Part shown: piece after piece, positions 20,763-31,359 of the stretch
How positions within the stretch are numbered: position 1 is the stretch's first letter
Layout: each line of letters begins with the position of its first letter
NCBI GenBank assembly: GCA_007922225.1
Contig: ML679956.1
Location: forward strand, 78,778,839 to 78,842,838
Reading direction: 5' to 3'
DNA length: 64,000 bases
DNA from: Emydura subglobosa
Lineage: Eukaryota > Chordata > Testudines > Chelidae
Made by a program: the position numbers and the translations under genes
The notes under the pieces: model-generated
Told to the model about the DNA's origin: nothing
Database searches by the model: none
Seen by the model: the letters and a program-made list of their open reading frames with translations, nothing else

Positions 20763-21775
20763 ATGCAAGTACAGCAGGTCCTGCTTAGCAGAAGGAAACC
20801 TTCCACCCAGGTGGTGTACCGAGCCAAGTGGAAGCGTTTTACCTGTTGGGCCCAGTCCCGGGGCATCCTACCATGCTCCTCGCCAACACAGGCAATTTTA
20901 GAGTACCTCCTTCACTTGAAGCTGCAGAGCTTAGCCCTGGCCTCTCTTAGGGTGCACCTGGCGGCCATCTCGGCCTTCTACCAGCCGATGGAGGGCAGAT
21001 CCTTATTTTCACACCCCATGTCAGCTTGGCTCCTCAAGGAGGTGGAGAGGCTGTATCCCCAGGTCCGTAACCCGGTGCCTCCCTGAGACTTAAACCTGGT
21101 CCTCACCATGTTGACAGGACCCCCCTTCGAGCCCATAGCTATATGCCTGCTGCTCGTCCTCTCTTGGAAGGTATCCTTCCTAGTGGCCATTACATCGGCT
21201 AGGAGGGTCTCTGAGATAAGAGCGTTGACCTCAGAGCCCCCCTATACTGTCTTCTACAAAGATAAGGTCTGGCTGAGACCCCACCCAGCTTTCCTGCCTA
21301 AGGTGGTGTCTCAGTTTCATTATAACCAGGATATCTTCCTCCCGTGTTTTTTCCTAAACCGCACGGTTCGGAGGAGGAGTGGAGATGGCACTCCCTGGAT
21401 GTGAGACGAGCCCTGGCCTACTACATTGAGCGGACCAGGCCATTCTGGAAGTCATCGCAGCTGTTCGTGGCAATGGCGGACCGGATGAAAGGCTCACCAG
21501 TCTCCACCCAGCGCATCTCCACCTGGATCACCACCTGCATCAGGATCTGTTACGAGCGGGCGAAGGTGCCGCTTCCAGGAGCTGTGACAGCGCACTCAAC
21601 CAGAGCCCAGGCCTCATCGGCGGCCTTCCTGGGAGGAGTGCCCCTGCAGGACATCTGCAGAGCAGCGACCTGGTCGTCGGTCCACACCTTCATGTCCCAC
21701 TACGCCATCGTGCAGCAGGCGAGAGAGGACACAGGATTCGGCAGGGCCGTGCTGGCGAGGGCAGCCCAATGCTGA
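20763..21775 (+). pseudogene. DIRS-A tyrosine recombinase, two lesions
   Basis: The enzyme would join the circular cDNA to the target by a phosphotyrosine intermediate. Visible motifs are an N-terminal helical domain (SLRVHLAAISAFYQP), the first catalytic Arg in SARRVSEIRAL, H-x-x-R in AHSTRAQ, and the candidate nucleophile in FMSHYAIV. A TGA at 21084-21086 replaces a Trp codon present in the sister copies, and a frame change near 21345 separates the catalytic half. It is clearly homologous to the open version at 42729-43790. Confidence 0.85.
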
Positions 21776-21807
21776 CTCCTAGCCACCTCCAAGGTACAGC
21801 TATTTAA

Positions 21808-22158
21808 TCACCTATACTGGAATGGATATGAGCAATCACTCGAAGAGAGAAAACAGGGTTACTTACCAGTAATTGTTGTTCTTCGAGATGTGTTGCTCAT
21901 ATCCATTCCACACCCACCCCCTGTCCCCACTGTCGGAGTCGGCAGAAAGAAGGGACTGAGGGCCCGCGGGGTCGGCAGCGCCCTATGTACCACGGCATGA
22001 GCGCGATACTCCAGGGGGCGCCAGAGCTGACCCTACAGGGCTTGCTAAAGGAAAAAAGTTCCGGGAATCTGTGCACGGGGCGCGCACACACCTATAATGG
22101 AATGGATACGAGCAACACATCTCGAAGAACAACAGTTACTGGTAAGTAACCCTGTTTT
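21808..22158. repeat. DIRS-A right end: inverted repeat, circle-junction region and hairpin
   Basis: From left to right it holds the inverse of the left terminal repeat (21808-21850), then ACAGGGTTACTTACCAGTAA and following bases (to about 21906), an inverse copy of the element's 5' untranslated region (21907-22090), and the right terminus (22100-22158). The terminus is itself the inverse of 21851-21906. The segment around 21840-21865 equals the complement of the right terminus joined to the left terminus, the internal complementary region expected of DIRS circles. A splice-donor-like CTGGTAAGT lies in the terminus. Confidence 0.8.
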
Positions 22159-22383
22159 TCAGATCCCCACAAGAGAATGGAGGCTGTATGATTCTCAGCT
22201 TGCTGCAAGTTCAAATTTCCCAGGTTGGACTTTTGGGGAAGGTTATCTAACCACACGGGACTTATACAAAACAATTCAGTGTTTCTTTCCTGTTATAAAG
22301 TCTGGGGTGGTGCGGGAAGTGAGATGTTTTAATACCACGTCAAATAAGAATAATTGTACATATTATGAAACATGCGCTGCTGC
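22159..22383 (+). pseudogene. env: env continuation after DIRS-A
   Basis: The reading frame resumes directly after the DIRS right end with an aromatic- and cysteine-containing stretch (WRLYDSQLAASSNFPGWTF, IQCFFP, EVRCFNTTSNKNNCTYYETC) that includes NTT and NCT glycosylation sequons, as expected of an extracellular envelope surface domain. Coding character fades after about 22383. It belongs to the env fragment that begins at 16321. No transmembrane subunit or 3' LTR was found further right. Confidence 0.45.
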
Positions 22384-25360
22384 TGGAAGCAGGAGCGGAG
22401 AAGGACCAATCAGAGACCAGCCGTTCTCAGTGGCAGGAGGACGAAGCAAAGCACTGAGTGGAAGAGTCAGTGGCCATCTGCATGGAGATCGAGTCGGGGA
22501 GCTCAGCATTGCTGCAATGCATTTTGGCTCTGAGGTCGACGATTCTTTTCCTCAGCCTGCTTTGTTCCACTCCGGCACCCACGGTCTGAACTGAAACAGT
22601 CACACAACAGCTCTTGTAAATGGGGGTAGGGGAGGTGGCGAAACTCAGCCAGCCGGGAAGTCGGGGAGGGAGAGGAGCCATGTGGCGAAACCTGGCCAGC
22701 TGGTGAGGGAGGCATAGTCTGCACTGGCACCTGCTGGGGCTTTCCTCCCAGAGAGAGGGGACAGCAGAGGAGGGGAGGGTGACGCTGGCTGGATTGGAGG
22801 AACATTTATGATATTATTTAACATCAATATGTCAAAATTACAATAATTCCTATGAGATAGGCCATGCCAGGCACCATTAGAAAGGTTAGAATTTGCTAAG
22901 TATGATGAGATTGTTTATGTTCATGTGTTATATTTGTATTGGAAGTTATGGGTATGTTTGATGTATCTGTATTTCAAGTTGGGCTGCGTTTCTGGGCAAC
23001 ACCCCAGACAGGATGGCTGCAGCACTAGCCTGCTTAATGGCCTATTAACTCACAGGTACAATAGGCCCAGGCGGAGGAGCCAGGGATATACCTGCTGAGT
23101 CACCAGGACTTACTCAAGTGACCCTGGACTCCATCTTATTTCTGTACATTTCCACAAGCAGCATGGCAAAGGTGTAGACCATGAAATTTCAGCTAGGCTG
23201 GGCCTACTTATAAAATTAAGCTACCAAATATTAATAAGTTGCCTTTTGCAGAGTATGTGAAATGCTGGCTGGAGTCCCTTTTGAAAAGGGGTGGTTGTTT
23301 CTCATTGCAACACACCCATGCTGTCTTTCCATTCTCAAACTATATCTGGTATTTCATTAAGATAACTGCTTATTAATTGCCTCTCTTTTCTGGACCATCT
23401 TCCCCAATGAACTTATCCTCTGGGAGTAACTCATCTATGCAGTAAACAGAAATGTGTTAAATGCAGGGTGTGCTAGACCTCCATGGATCCAGCTCTCTCA
23501 AAATACCTTATGATCAAAGCCCATGGCTGGATGCCACCCCAGGTATTGCTCAATTTAATCACAACAACCCCAATATCCCTTTGTGTGAAGGGTGGAACAC
23601 TGAAACCAAACAACACATCTAGGTGGATAGCGCCTTTTAACTAAGTAAAACACATGGGTCTCTCCCTCTTGTATTTTTTTCGGGAATTCCTGTGTTTACT
23701 CATTTAAATTACCAAAATGCTTTGAAAAACATTGAATTTAAGTATATAAAAGAGAAGCAATGGAAATAAGAAAGGCAAGCAAGCTTCAGGAGTGAAGAGT
23801 CATTCTGGACAAGAAACTGACAAGACCTGCCATTTTGCCCAGCTGTCTTCTGAGACCACAGATCCAGGCTCTCGGGGGAAGCTGCTAAGAAACCATCGCC
23901 GCCTCCTGCCTGCATTGGTGAGGATAATTGCTTTTTGCAGCTAAAATATACTGGACTTTTGGTTTGGGGGCTCATTTTATATGTTTATAAGTATAGTAAT
24001 TAAAGCCTTGCTGTCATTATCGAACGAGAGTCGTGTCAATTCCTGAGCACACTAAGAGCAGATCCCAGTCTGTGAGTTAACAAAAGGCCACATCCATTTT
24101 GTCTTCAGTCGTTAGTCTTCATCCTTTAGTCTTCATCTACCTCTGGATCAACTCATCAACAACTGAAGCTGTGAAACAAAGGACTGAAACCCTGGATGTA
24201 CACCAGAGGGACTATACAAGCCTTCAAACTCCACAATTCTACTGAAAATCTGATATAGATGGACTTTCAAATCAATTGTATGTATCTGATTGCTTTAGTC
24301 ATTTAACATTTATATTATAGTTTGTTTCTTTCCTTTTATAATAAACCCTTAGTTTTCGTTACTAAAGGATTGGCTGGCAGTGTGGTATTTTGGGTAAGAT
24401 TCAAACTCATATTGGTCTGGTACTGTGGCTGACCCTTTGGGTTCAGGAGAACTTTTTGGTAAAGAGCATAGAGTTTTAAATAACTTCTCTCTTTACTGGA
24501 CCTAGTGGCTGATTGGGAGCCAGAGACTGAAATGCAGTGAAGGGGGCTGTGTGTATTTGTGTACTAGCTTCTTGATAACGAGTGTGGGGAATCAGAAGCA
24601 CCGTTTGTGGCTGGTTGGGAAGTCTGACTTCAGTGTCACCTACCAGTGCTGGGAGAATCTGCTCCCCTTTTGCAGCCCACCCTGATTTTGGCATTTTCAG
24701 ATGGCTACCCTAGGCACGGACAGGCCACAGGGGGCCAGGCAGATTGAGGGGTGAACTAAGTGCGAGGCAAGTCCTTGTGCCACAGGCGCAGAGAGGGGGA
24801 ACCACAGCAGACATCTCCCCCGCTGGGAGCTGGCAGGGAAATAGTGCAGGGAAGCCCGCTGAACTCCTTGCTCTGTGCGGGTAAGGTGAGGGAGGGGGCC
24901 AGATGCTGCATGTAAGTCCCACTCCCTTACCCCGAGCAGCTAGTCATGATGGGATAGTTAGGATATTGCATGCAGTCACCCCTCCCCCCTGAACCAACCA
25001 AACTACCACATTTTAGCTCCAGGTAGTGAGGGGAAATTAAGCTCCTTGAAAGGGAGCTATGGGAAGTGACCTTTCTGGCTCACTCACCTGACACACATTT
25101 CTATCACATTCCTGTTAAGCCACATTTAGACAACATTTTGAAGCCAAGACCCTGAAAGAGCAGTATGCCGACAACAAAATGGGCAAAACATGGGGAAAAA
25201 AATACAGAAAGGAGTGGGAAAAAGAAAAGGATTTGAAAGCTCGGCTAAAGCCGCCCTGTGGTTGGTGCATGCAGATTTTGCAAAACCCGGATTCAGGCAC
25301 ATCATGCAGGCCTTATGCAACACGCAGGGACGGACAAACATAAGACGAATGCAATGCCAT
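22384..25360. other. no recognisable gene; unassigned repeats
   Basis: No conserved protein segment was found. 22850-23700 is A+T-rich anonymous sequence without an identifiable terminus or coding domain. 24700-25360 mixes GC-rich and purine-rich stretches. One LTR-like segment within it is given separately. Confidence 0.4.
23990..24480 (+). repeat. possible LTR or LTR fragment, unassigned
   Basis: An AATAAA at 24340-24345 is followed by a T/G-rich segment ending in phrases (GGATTGGCTGG, GTGTGGTATTTTGGGTAAG) that I recognise loosely from repetitive turtle sequence. Upstream is an A+T-rich segment with a second AATTAAA near 23999. No coding region or target duplication supports the call. Confidence 0.3.
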
Positions 25361-27922
25361 TCTGTCTTTGAGTGATTGCTCATATCCATTCCAGTATAGG
25401 TGGGCGCGCACCCTGTGCACAGATTCCCAGAACTTTTTTCCCTTAGCTAGCTCCGTAGAGTCGGCTCAGGTGCCCCCTGGAGTACCGCGCTCATGCCGCA
25501 GTACATAGGGCGCCGCCGACCCTGCGGTCCCTCAGTTCCTTCTTTCCGCCTGTGACGGTTGCTGGAACGTCTGCCTCTTGCTACCAGCAAGTAGCATCCC
25601 TTAGTACTATAGCTTTGTTATTCAAGTTCTTGTTCATTGTTTTCATAGTGATTAGTGGTAGTTAAGTTGTAAAGATAAGATAGTGCCCTTAGGGGCTAGA
25701 GCTGAGCCATGCGGCTCCACCAGCTTTAAAGCCTGAACCAAGTGTGCAAAATCCTTCCCCGTGAGTGACCCTCTCGACCGTTGCCTCCGATGCCTCGGGG
25801 AGCAACATAGAAAGGAGAAATGTAGAATCTGTAGGTCCTTCAAGCCATGGACCCAGAAGGAGAGGGACGCAAGGCTGAAGGCGATCCTAATGGAGTTTGC
25901 TCTCCGCCCGGACACCGAGCCATCGCGTTCTCCAGCGGCACCGAATGTCTCGTCAGTACGGAGTGCTCCACCGGCACCGGCGTTGGCACCGAGAAAAAAG
26001 AAGCGGCCAGAGGCCACACACACAGGGACTTCCCCCCTGCTACCGGAACAGCAGAGGGTACAGCAGGAGATGTCCCAGCCACGTGGCATGGAGAGTACTC
26101 CGGCACCGGCATCTCCTCGCAGGGAGCCTCCCCCGACTCCTGGGGGTGGGGGAGCACCCCTGCAAGGGCCGTCGACACCGGAGGCTTTCGCTGCGGCACG
26201 CGCCCTCATGGGCCTGCCCACGCTTCCATCCCCCCCTCGGCCAAGGGTTACGGGACCGGTGTCTTGGGGTAGACCCATGTTGGGTTGCCCCAGTGGGTGG
26301 AAGAGACAGGAGTCAAGGTCTCCCCCCAGACGGTCAAGGAGGGTCGAGAGTGCGGGCTCCCAGCTCCGACTCTGAGTCGTCGAGCTCCTTGACACTGCGG
26401 CACCGAGGGCGGTCGAGAGACAAACGCTCGAGGCAAAGACGCTACAGTTCCGCCTCGCGTGGGGACCATAACTTAGACTCCGGTACTCCGGTGCGGAGCC
26501 CAGCTCGGCATGGATCCCCAATGCTGCCTGCCTCGGCACCGAGCATCTTGGCACCGCCTGCCTCCGCACCGCGTAATATGTCGCGCTCCCGATCAGCATC
26601 GCGACGACATAGGCATCACCGCTCCCGCTCTAGATCTGGGAAGTGTCGCCGTAAGTCTTCCAGAGGGAGGGGGTGTTCCATCTACAGCTCCTCCAGCAGC
26701 TCCCCTCCTCATCGGCACCGCAGATGCTGGCACCGGAGGTCATCGTCGTCCTGGAGCCGCTCCCCTTCCAGGACCCACAAGCACAGGTCAAGCGGCTCGG
26801 GTTCCAAGGGGCGATGCCTGGATGTGACCCAGCAGGCTCCTGCGCCTGCACCTACGTGGCCCCAAGGCCCCTGGCAATGGCCATATTGGGGGCCATAGGG
26901 TACCCAGATGGGTCAAAGGACCACCTCAGTTCACTCCTCGGTGGCCCAACCAGTACCCCCACCAACCTGTCCACAGGAGAGCCACCCCTCGGAGGAATGG
27001 TCTGACCCAGAGGAAGGCCCTTCTACAGGAGCCCTCCCACAGTCCTCCTCCTCCTCTCCGGATGAGGCGGTGGCCAGGGACCATAAGGCCCCCCTCTTTG
27101 ACTTCTGGGCCCACCAGGAGCTTCTGAGGAGAGTGGCAGACAATCTCGGCTTAGAGATCAAAGAACTGTCGGAGGAGGAGGACCCCTCTTCGGGGTTTCT
27201 GAGGCAGCAGGCCCATCACGACTGGCCCTTCCTGTTCATGAGAGGGTGATGAAGATAGCCAAGACCCTCTGGCAAACCCCCTCCTCACTGGCCCCCACTT
27301 CGAAGCGCGCTGAGCGCAAATACTATGTACCTAAGGAGGGGTTTGAATTCTTCTATACACACCCCGCACCAGGTTCGCTCGTAGTGGACGCAGTGAACCA
27401 GTGGGACCGCCAGGGTGGCCAGGGCAACACCTCGAAGGATAAGGACAGCAAGAAGCTGGACCTTTTCGGGCGCAAGATGTATTCTACTGTGTCCCTGCAG
27501 CTGAGAGTCGCAAACCATCAGGCCCTCCTGGGGAAATACAATTTAAATCTCTGGTGTTCTCTACAGAGGTTCTTCTCGGGGTTGCCCTCGGACCAGGCCG
27601 CAGACTTCGCCACTGTGTCGCAGGAAGGGGTGGCGGTGGCTAAGGCGGCACTTCACTCAGCTAGTGACGCAGCAGATGCTGCCAGCAGGGCGATTGCTTT
27701 GGCCATCGCCATGCGCCGCTGCTCTTGGCTCCAAGCTTCTGGCCTGTCCTAGGAGGTCCAACAGTATATTCAGGACCTCCCCTTTGATTACACTGGCCTC
27801 TTCTCCGAGAGGACGGACGTAAAGCTCCACACCCTAAAGGACTCACGAGCCACCCTGAGGTCCCTAGGGCTATACACCCCCCAGGCCTCGAGGCGCCAGG
27901 CCCGCCCTCAGGCCCAGAGGCT
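25361..27922 (+). mobile_element. DIRS-B, 5' part (interrupted by ERV-2)
   Basis: The left end (TCTGTCTTTGAGTGATTGCT at 25361) is a slightly mutated DIRS terminus, followed by the 5' untranslated region and Gag. The element is interrupted after AGGC (27919-27922) by ERV-2 and continues for about 134 bases at 38622. After 38755 it is replaced by DIRS-D. A right terminus whose inverted 5' region shares the phrase TTAGCTAGCTCCGTAG with this left end lies at 44175-44453, so DIRS-B originally reached there. Confidence 0.8.
25709..27922 (+). pseudogene. DIRS-B Gag, first segment
   Basis: The start near 25709 is damaged: bases are missing just after the ATG and an early TGA follows. The cysteine motif CLRCLGEQHRKEKCRIC is intact (about 25782-25832). 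A Pro-rich region, then a long RS-rich segment (SRSRSASRRHRHHRSRSRSG, about 26580-26640) and WQWPYWGP follow. A TAG stop (26896-26898) sits right after WPYWGP, and the capsid-like half continues in the same frame to about 27190, then shifts (27246-27752) and has one more stop near 27750. The C-terminal end lies beyond ERV-2 at 38622-38755. Confidence 0.75.
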
Positions 27923-28655
27923 GTAGGCTTATAATTACCTCTGGTCATGTCATGTATATAGTTGTGTAACCTATAGGTACCCATATAGAAATCAAAGACT
28001 CTTAACCAAGATGGAGTCTGAACCAAGTCTCTGTCCCCTGCTGTGGCGACTGTCAGCAGCAGCCACTTGGCACAGGGCCAAGTCTCCTATTCTGCCCAGT
28101 AACATCTAGGAAAGGCAGGAAACCCCTCCTAAGTAGGTCATGGTGCCATGTGCATAAGCCTATAGTGCCGAGTGCAGAGGGTAGTGCCGTGTGCACACCC
28201 TACTAGGGCGGGAAATCCCAGCCATGAGATTGGATCCCTGACATCAATTTGAGCCTATATAAGATCATGACACCAAGCAGCCAGTGCTGTCCATTTGAGT
28301 GGCAGTGTGTGGGTATACTTGTTGTATACCCCTCTTCGGACCTGGGACTGAAGCAGACGAGACCAGATTGTACCATCAACGCCAGGAAGGGTGAAGAAAC
28401 ACCGTGAGCTTATAACATCCAGCCATAAGAGACTATTGGGGGGTGGAAAGTGCCTTTGGGTTGTGTTTATGGTACTTGGGTCCGGGGTTCAACCCCTTTG
28501 TATAGACCCTCGTGCTTTTGTTAATTTGTCATCTAATAAATTACCCCATTCTGTTTTGGAAGGACTATCTGTGTCTGTCGTTTATATGTATGCCGTTGAC
28601 AGATGTGTCCAGAACAAAGATCCCTCACCCTAAATTAACTGTTAAAGGGTTAACA
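27923..28655 (+). repeat. 5' LTR of ERV-2
   Basis: The LTR runs from TGTAGGCT to GGGTTAACA, 733 bases. Three 12-base boxes lie at 28143, 28165 and 28184, TATATAAG at 28256-28263 and AATAAA at 28535-28540. Compared with the 3' LTR there are roughly a dozen base differences over about 330 aligned bases in the R/U5 half, by eye, so the insertion is neither brand new nor ancient. Confidence 0.9.
28143..28263 (+). promoter_or_regulatory. ERV-2 U3 promoter: three boxes plus TATA
   Basis: GTGCCATGTGCA (28143), GTGCCGAGTGCA (28165) and GTGCCGTGTGCA (28184) are spaced 22 and 19 bases, start to start. About 60 bases further lies TATATAAG. The same three-box layout recurs in the other LTRs of this family here. 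A transcription-factor site is a reasonable inference; the factor is unknown. Confidence 0.65.
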
Positions 28656-28659
28656 GATT

Positions 28660-28677
28660 TGGCGACCACGAAGGGAC
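28660..28677 (+). promoter_or_regulatory. primer binding site, tRNA-Arg
   Basis: TGGCGACCACGAAGGGAC starts four bases after the LTR. It is the exact complement of the CCA-tailed 3' end of vertebrate tRNA-Arg(UCG) as I know that tRNA. It would prime minus-strand synthesis. The same 18 bases occur at 53019-53036. Confidence 0.85.
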
Positions 28678-29387
28678 ACACTGGTTAGCACGCTGAGCGT
28701 CAGCCAGGGGTCCTTTCTAGTTTGGGCGTTTGTTATTTGGCATGGTACGGAGTCTAAAAGCAGCCACCGCTGCGAGGGAGGGCTCAGTGGATTTGATCCA
28801 AGCCTGATCAACTTGGTGATAGGATGCTACCGTCCCGCTGTAGGGGTATGGTTATCTTGGGACTGCAAACTCCATTCGAGTATTAGCACCCATACCGGTA
28901 TACTACCCAGTGAAACCGTGGGGACGCCTGAGGTTTTCACTGGTATTCACTGTCATTGTACGGAAGCCCGTTATCTCGCGAGTAGGGGTAATGTTAATAG
29001 GTTTACCTCAGTTAGCGGTACCCGCTTGGGGAAACTAACACCGGGAGTACCGCTCAGGTGCCTCCTCGACTGGTCCATCGGGGATCTGACGCCCGGGAGG
29101 CAAGGTTCGACTGGTGGAGTGAGCTCCCAGTAACGACTTGTAGGAGGCTAGGCCTCACATCCTGCCTGGTACGGGTATAGGTTGGGTTAGCGGAAGGTTA
29201 GCTTCCGTGGGGACCTGTAAAAAGGCGCAAAGGCACAAGGCTAGGCAAGGTGCCTAGAAGCCGGTCTGGGCCCAAAGGCTGGACGTGGTTGGGATCCGCG
29301 GGAAGTGCACACCGCGAGGTACGGTGAAAGTGCGCAGGGAAAGGGGAGTGTACCCCAACTATAGAGAATAAACGGTTCGGAGAACTC

Positions 29388-31359
29388 ATGATGTCTGGAA
29401 GAAGTGGTAATAATAAAGATATATTGGAGCGTGAGCTTATTGGTCTTGCCAAGGGACTGAATGTGTGGGAAGGTGAAACATTTGGGGAAAAACCGCTAGA
29501 TGTTTTTAGATCCCTGTGGGAAGCCTTTAGTGGGTCAAAGTCTAGAAAATCTAAAAAAAGGGCTATGTTATACGGATTGTATATGGTAGTACGGGAACTG
29601 GAGAGTAACAACAAGAAATTAGTAGCCCAAGTATGCACGGGAGCCACTGCCCTACAGGCTTGTGAGGCCAGACTGCGGGAAATGGTGGTTGAATGGGAAA
29701 ATGTGGCTACGGAGCGTCGCAGAATAGAAGAAAACAGCGCGGTAAAAGAAATGGTACAGGTAAAGCAAATTGAAAGATTGGAGGGAAAAATGGCGGAGAT
29801 TAAGGCTGAACTTAAAGAAAAGGACCGTAAAGTCCTTAAGGTGACCCAAGAACTAGATGATTCTAAGGCAGCGGTAAAAAAACTGGTTCGGTAATTGAAA
29901 GAGGGAAAGAAAGGGGCGGACCATTCAGGGTGCAAGAAGGAACTTGCTCGAGTCCAATTAGAGTTGCAGGAAGCCAGAGGGCTGTTGCAGGGTAAAGTCC
30001 GAGATCGGTTACAAAATAGACGGGGCATTAGTAGGCCAAGGCGCGTCTACTTTAGCGAGGGAGAGGGGGTAAGTTCTGACGAATCAGATTTCAGGGTGCC
30101 CGAACTGTGGGAAGTGGAACCCGCAACTTATCTGTCGGCTCCAGGGGAGGAAAGCCCTTTACTCGCAGGGGGGAGGAGTTAGATCCTTGGCCCCAATAAA
30201 CCCCGATTGCATATGGGTGTGGGAAGGGAGTTGCGACCCCTGGAATCCCGTGTCTGCAGGGGAGGGATATGGATCCTCAGCCCCAGGGGAAGGGGACAGG
30301 GAGCCCCTGAGTATTGATGATGAGGGAAATGTGAATGGAAATATTAATGCTAATGTTAATGAGCTGCAAGATTCAATGTATCAATCCACGGTTCCTGTAA
30401 ATCCGATAACTATTATAAGGCGACCTAATGCACCTAATGAAATAAGGCAGGAGGTTAGAAGTTACACACCCGAGCAGGCCAGGGAAATGGGAAAAACAAT
30501 TGGCCCATTGTGCCGGGGTACTGTAATTGATTGGATTTCAAGGGTTGGAGAAACGTTGTATCTTAAGGTGGATGACGTGGTGGCCCTGATCGGCGAATGC
30601 ATGTCAGCTGAGGAATTTTCGAGTTTGCCCAGCGACATCCAACTCGGTACTATTAGAGATCTAGGGGAAATGTTGAAAAGAATCCTACAATTTTACAGAC
30701 CTGGCCAAAGTTTAGTGGGATTATATTACAGTGAAAAACAGCTTCCCCACGAGCGCCCTGAACCGTATATGCTTAGAAAGAAAATATTATATAAAATGTC
30801 GGGGGCAAATATAGTAAACACACCCGGGTACAGGGAAGAAGTTGTAAGGGGATTAACACCAATGTTGAACATTGCTTTAGGACCTATGGATCCCGCAGAT
30901 TATACTTTGCCTGAGATAGAAAATAGGATCAGGCATGCGTATGAATTACACGCAGAAGCATATGGCCCTGCGAAAGCGCAATTAGCAGGCCGTAATTACG
31001 GAAGGGAGGAGCATGATAGAATTAAGGAGGGAAAGAGAGTGTATGGAAACGATAGGAGACCAGATGATCCATACCGTAGGAGACCTGTTCGTGTATCAAC
31101 AGTACAAGGGAATAAGGATAATATGAAAGCTCTACCAAGAGATCCCTTGTGGCGCAGAGACCAGCTAGAAAGGACAGGCAGTGCAGCAGATGAGGAAGCA
31201 CGTATGTTCAGGAACTCTGTATGGAATAGACTGGTGCATTATGAGAAAAAAGAAGATATAGATGGGCTACCAATCAAGGAACTGGTTAGGCTGCTAAACA
31301 AGCACCAAGGTTGGGAAAGGATGGGCAGGGATTTTTATAATCAGCCCAAGCCACAATGA
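29388..31359 (+). pseudogene. gag: ERV-2 Gag
   Basis: ATG 29388 (a second ATG follows at once) starts an N-terminal domain with FGEKPLDVFRSLWEAF, then a basic KSRKSKKRAMLYGL segment and a long coiled coil. An in-frame TAA (29892-29894) breaks it, reading resumes in the same frame to a TAG at 30180-30182, then a frame change leads to the main capsid ORF (30187-31359). That ORF carries SYTPEQAREMGKTIGPL, VGETLYLKVDDVVALI and FYRPGQSLVGLYYSEKQ, with a basic C-terminal region. No CCHC zinc knuckle is visible. The C-terminus has DIDGLPIKELVRLLNKHQ. It ends at TGA 31357-31359, with protease following in the same frame. Confidence 0.85.

Larger units (their letters stand above)
16481..22158 (+). mobile_element. 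DIRS-A, full-length but inactive DIRS-type retrotransposon
   Basis: The element carries Gag (16805-19087), RT-RNase H (about 19209-20740) and a tyrosine recombinase (20763-21775), with a left end TTCTCTCTTC and a right end GTAACCCTGTTTTT. DIRS elements reverse-transcribe RNA to a circle and integrate with a tyrosine recombinase, so they leave no classical target duplication. None is seen: the env remnant is interrupted at 16480 and resumes at 22159, sharing only T-rich bases. Frameshifts and stops affect every ORF, and RT-RNase H has an internal deletion near 20030. Confidence 0.85.

Noticed and set aside
25652..26599. Minus-strand frame of 315 codons across DIRS-B Gag
   Set aside because: It is the complement of the Gag coding region, where skewed composition suppresses stops; no family motif is seen on that strand.
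29198..30028. 276-codon minus-strand frame over ERV-2 gag
   Set aside because: It is the complement of the gag coiled-coil coding region and has no independent support.
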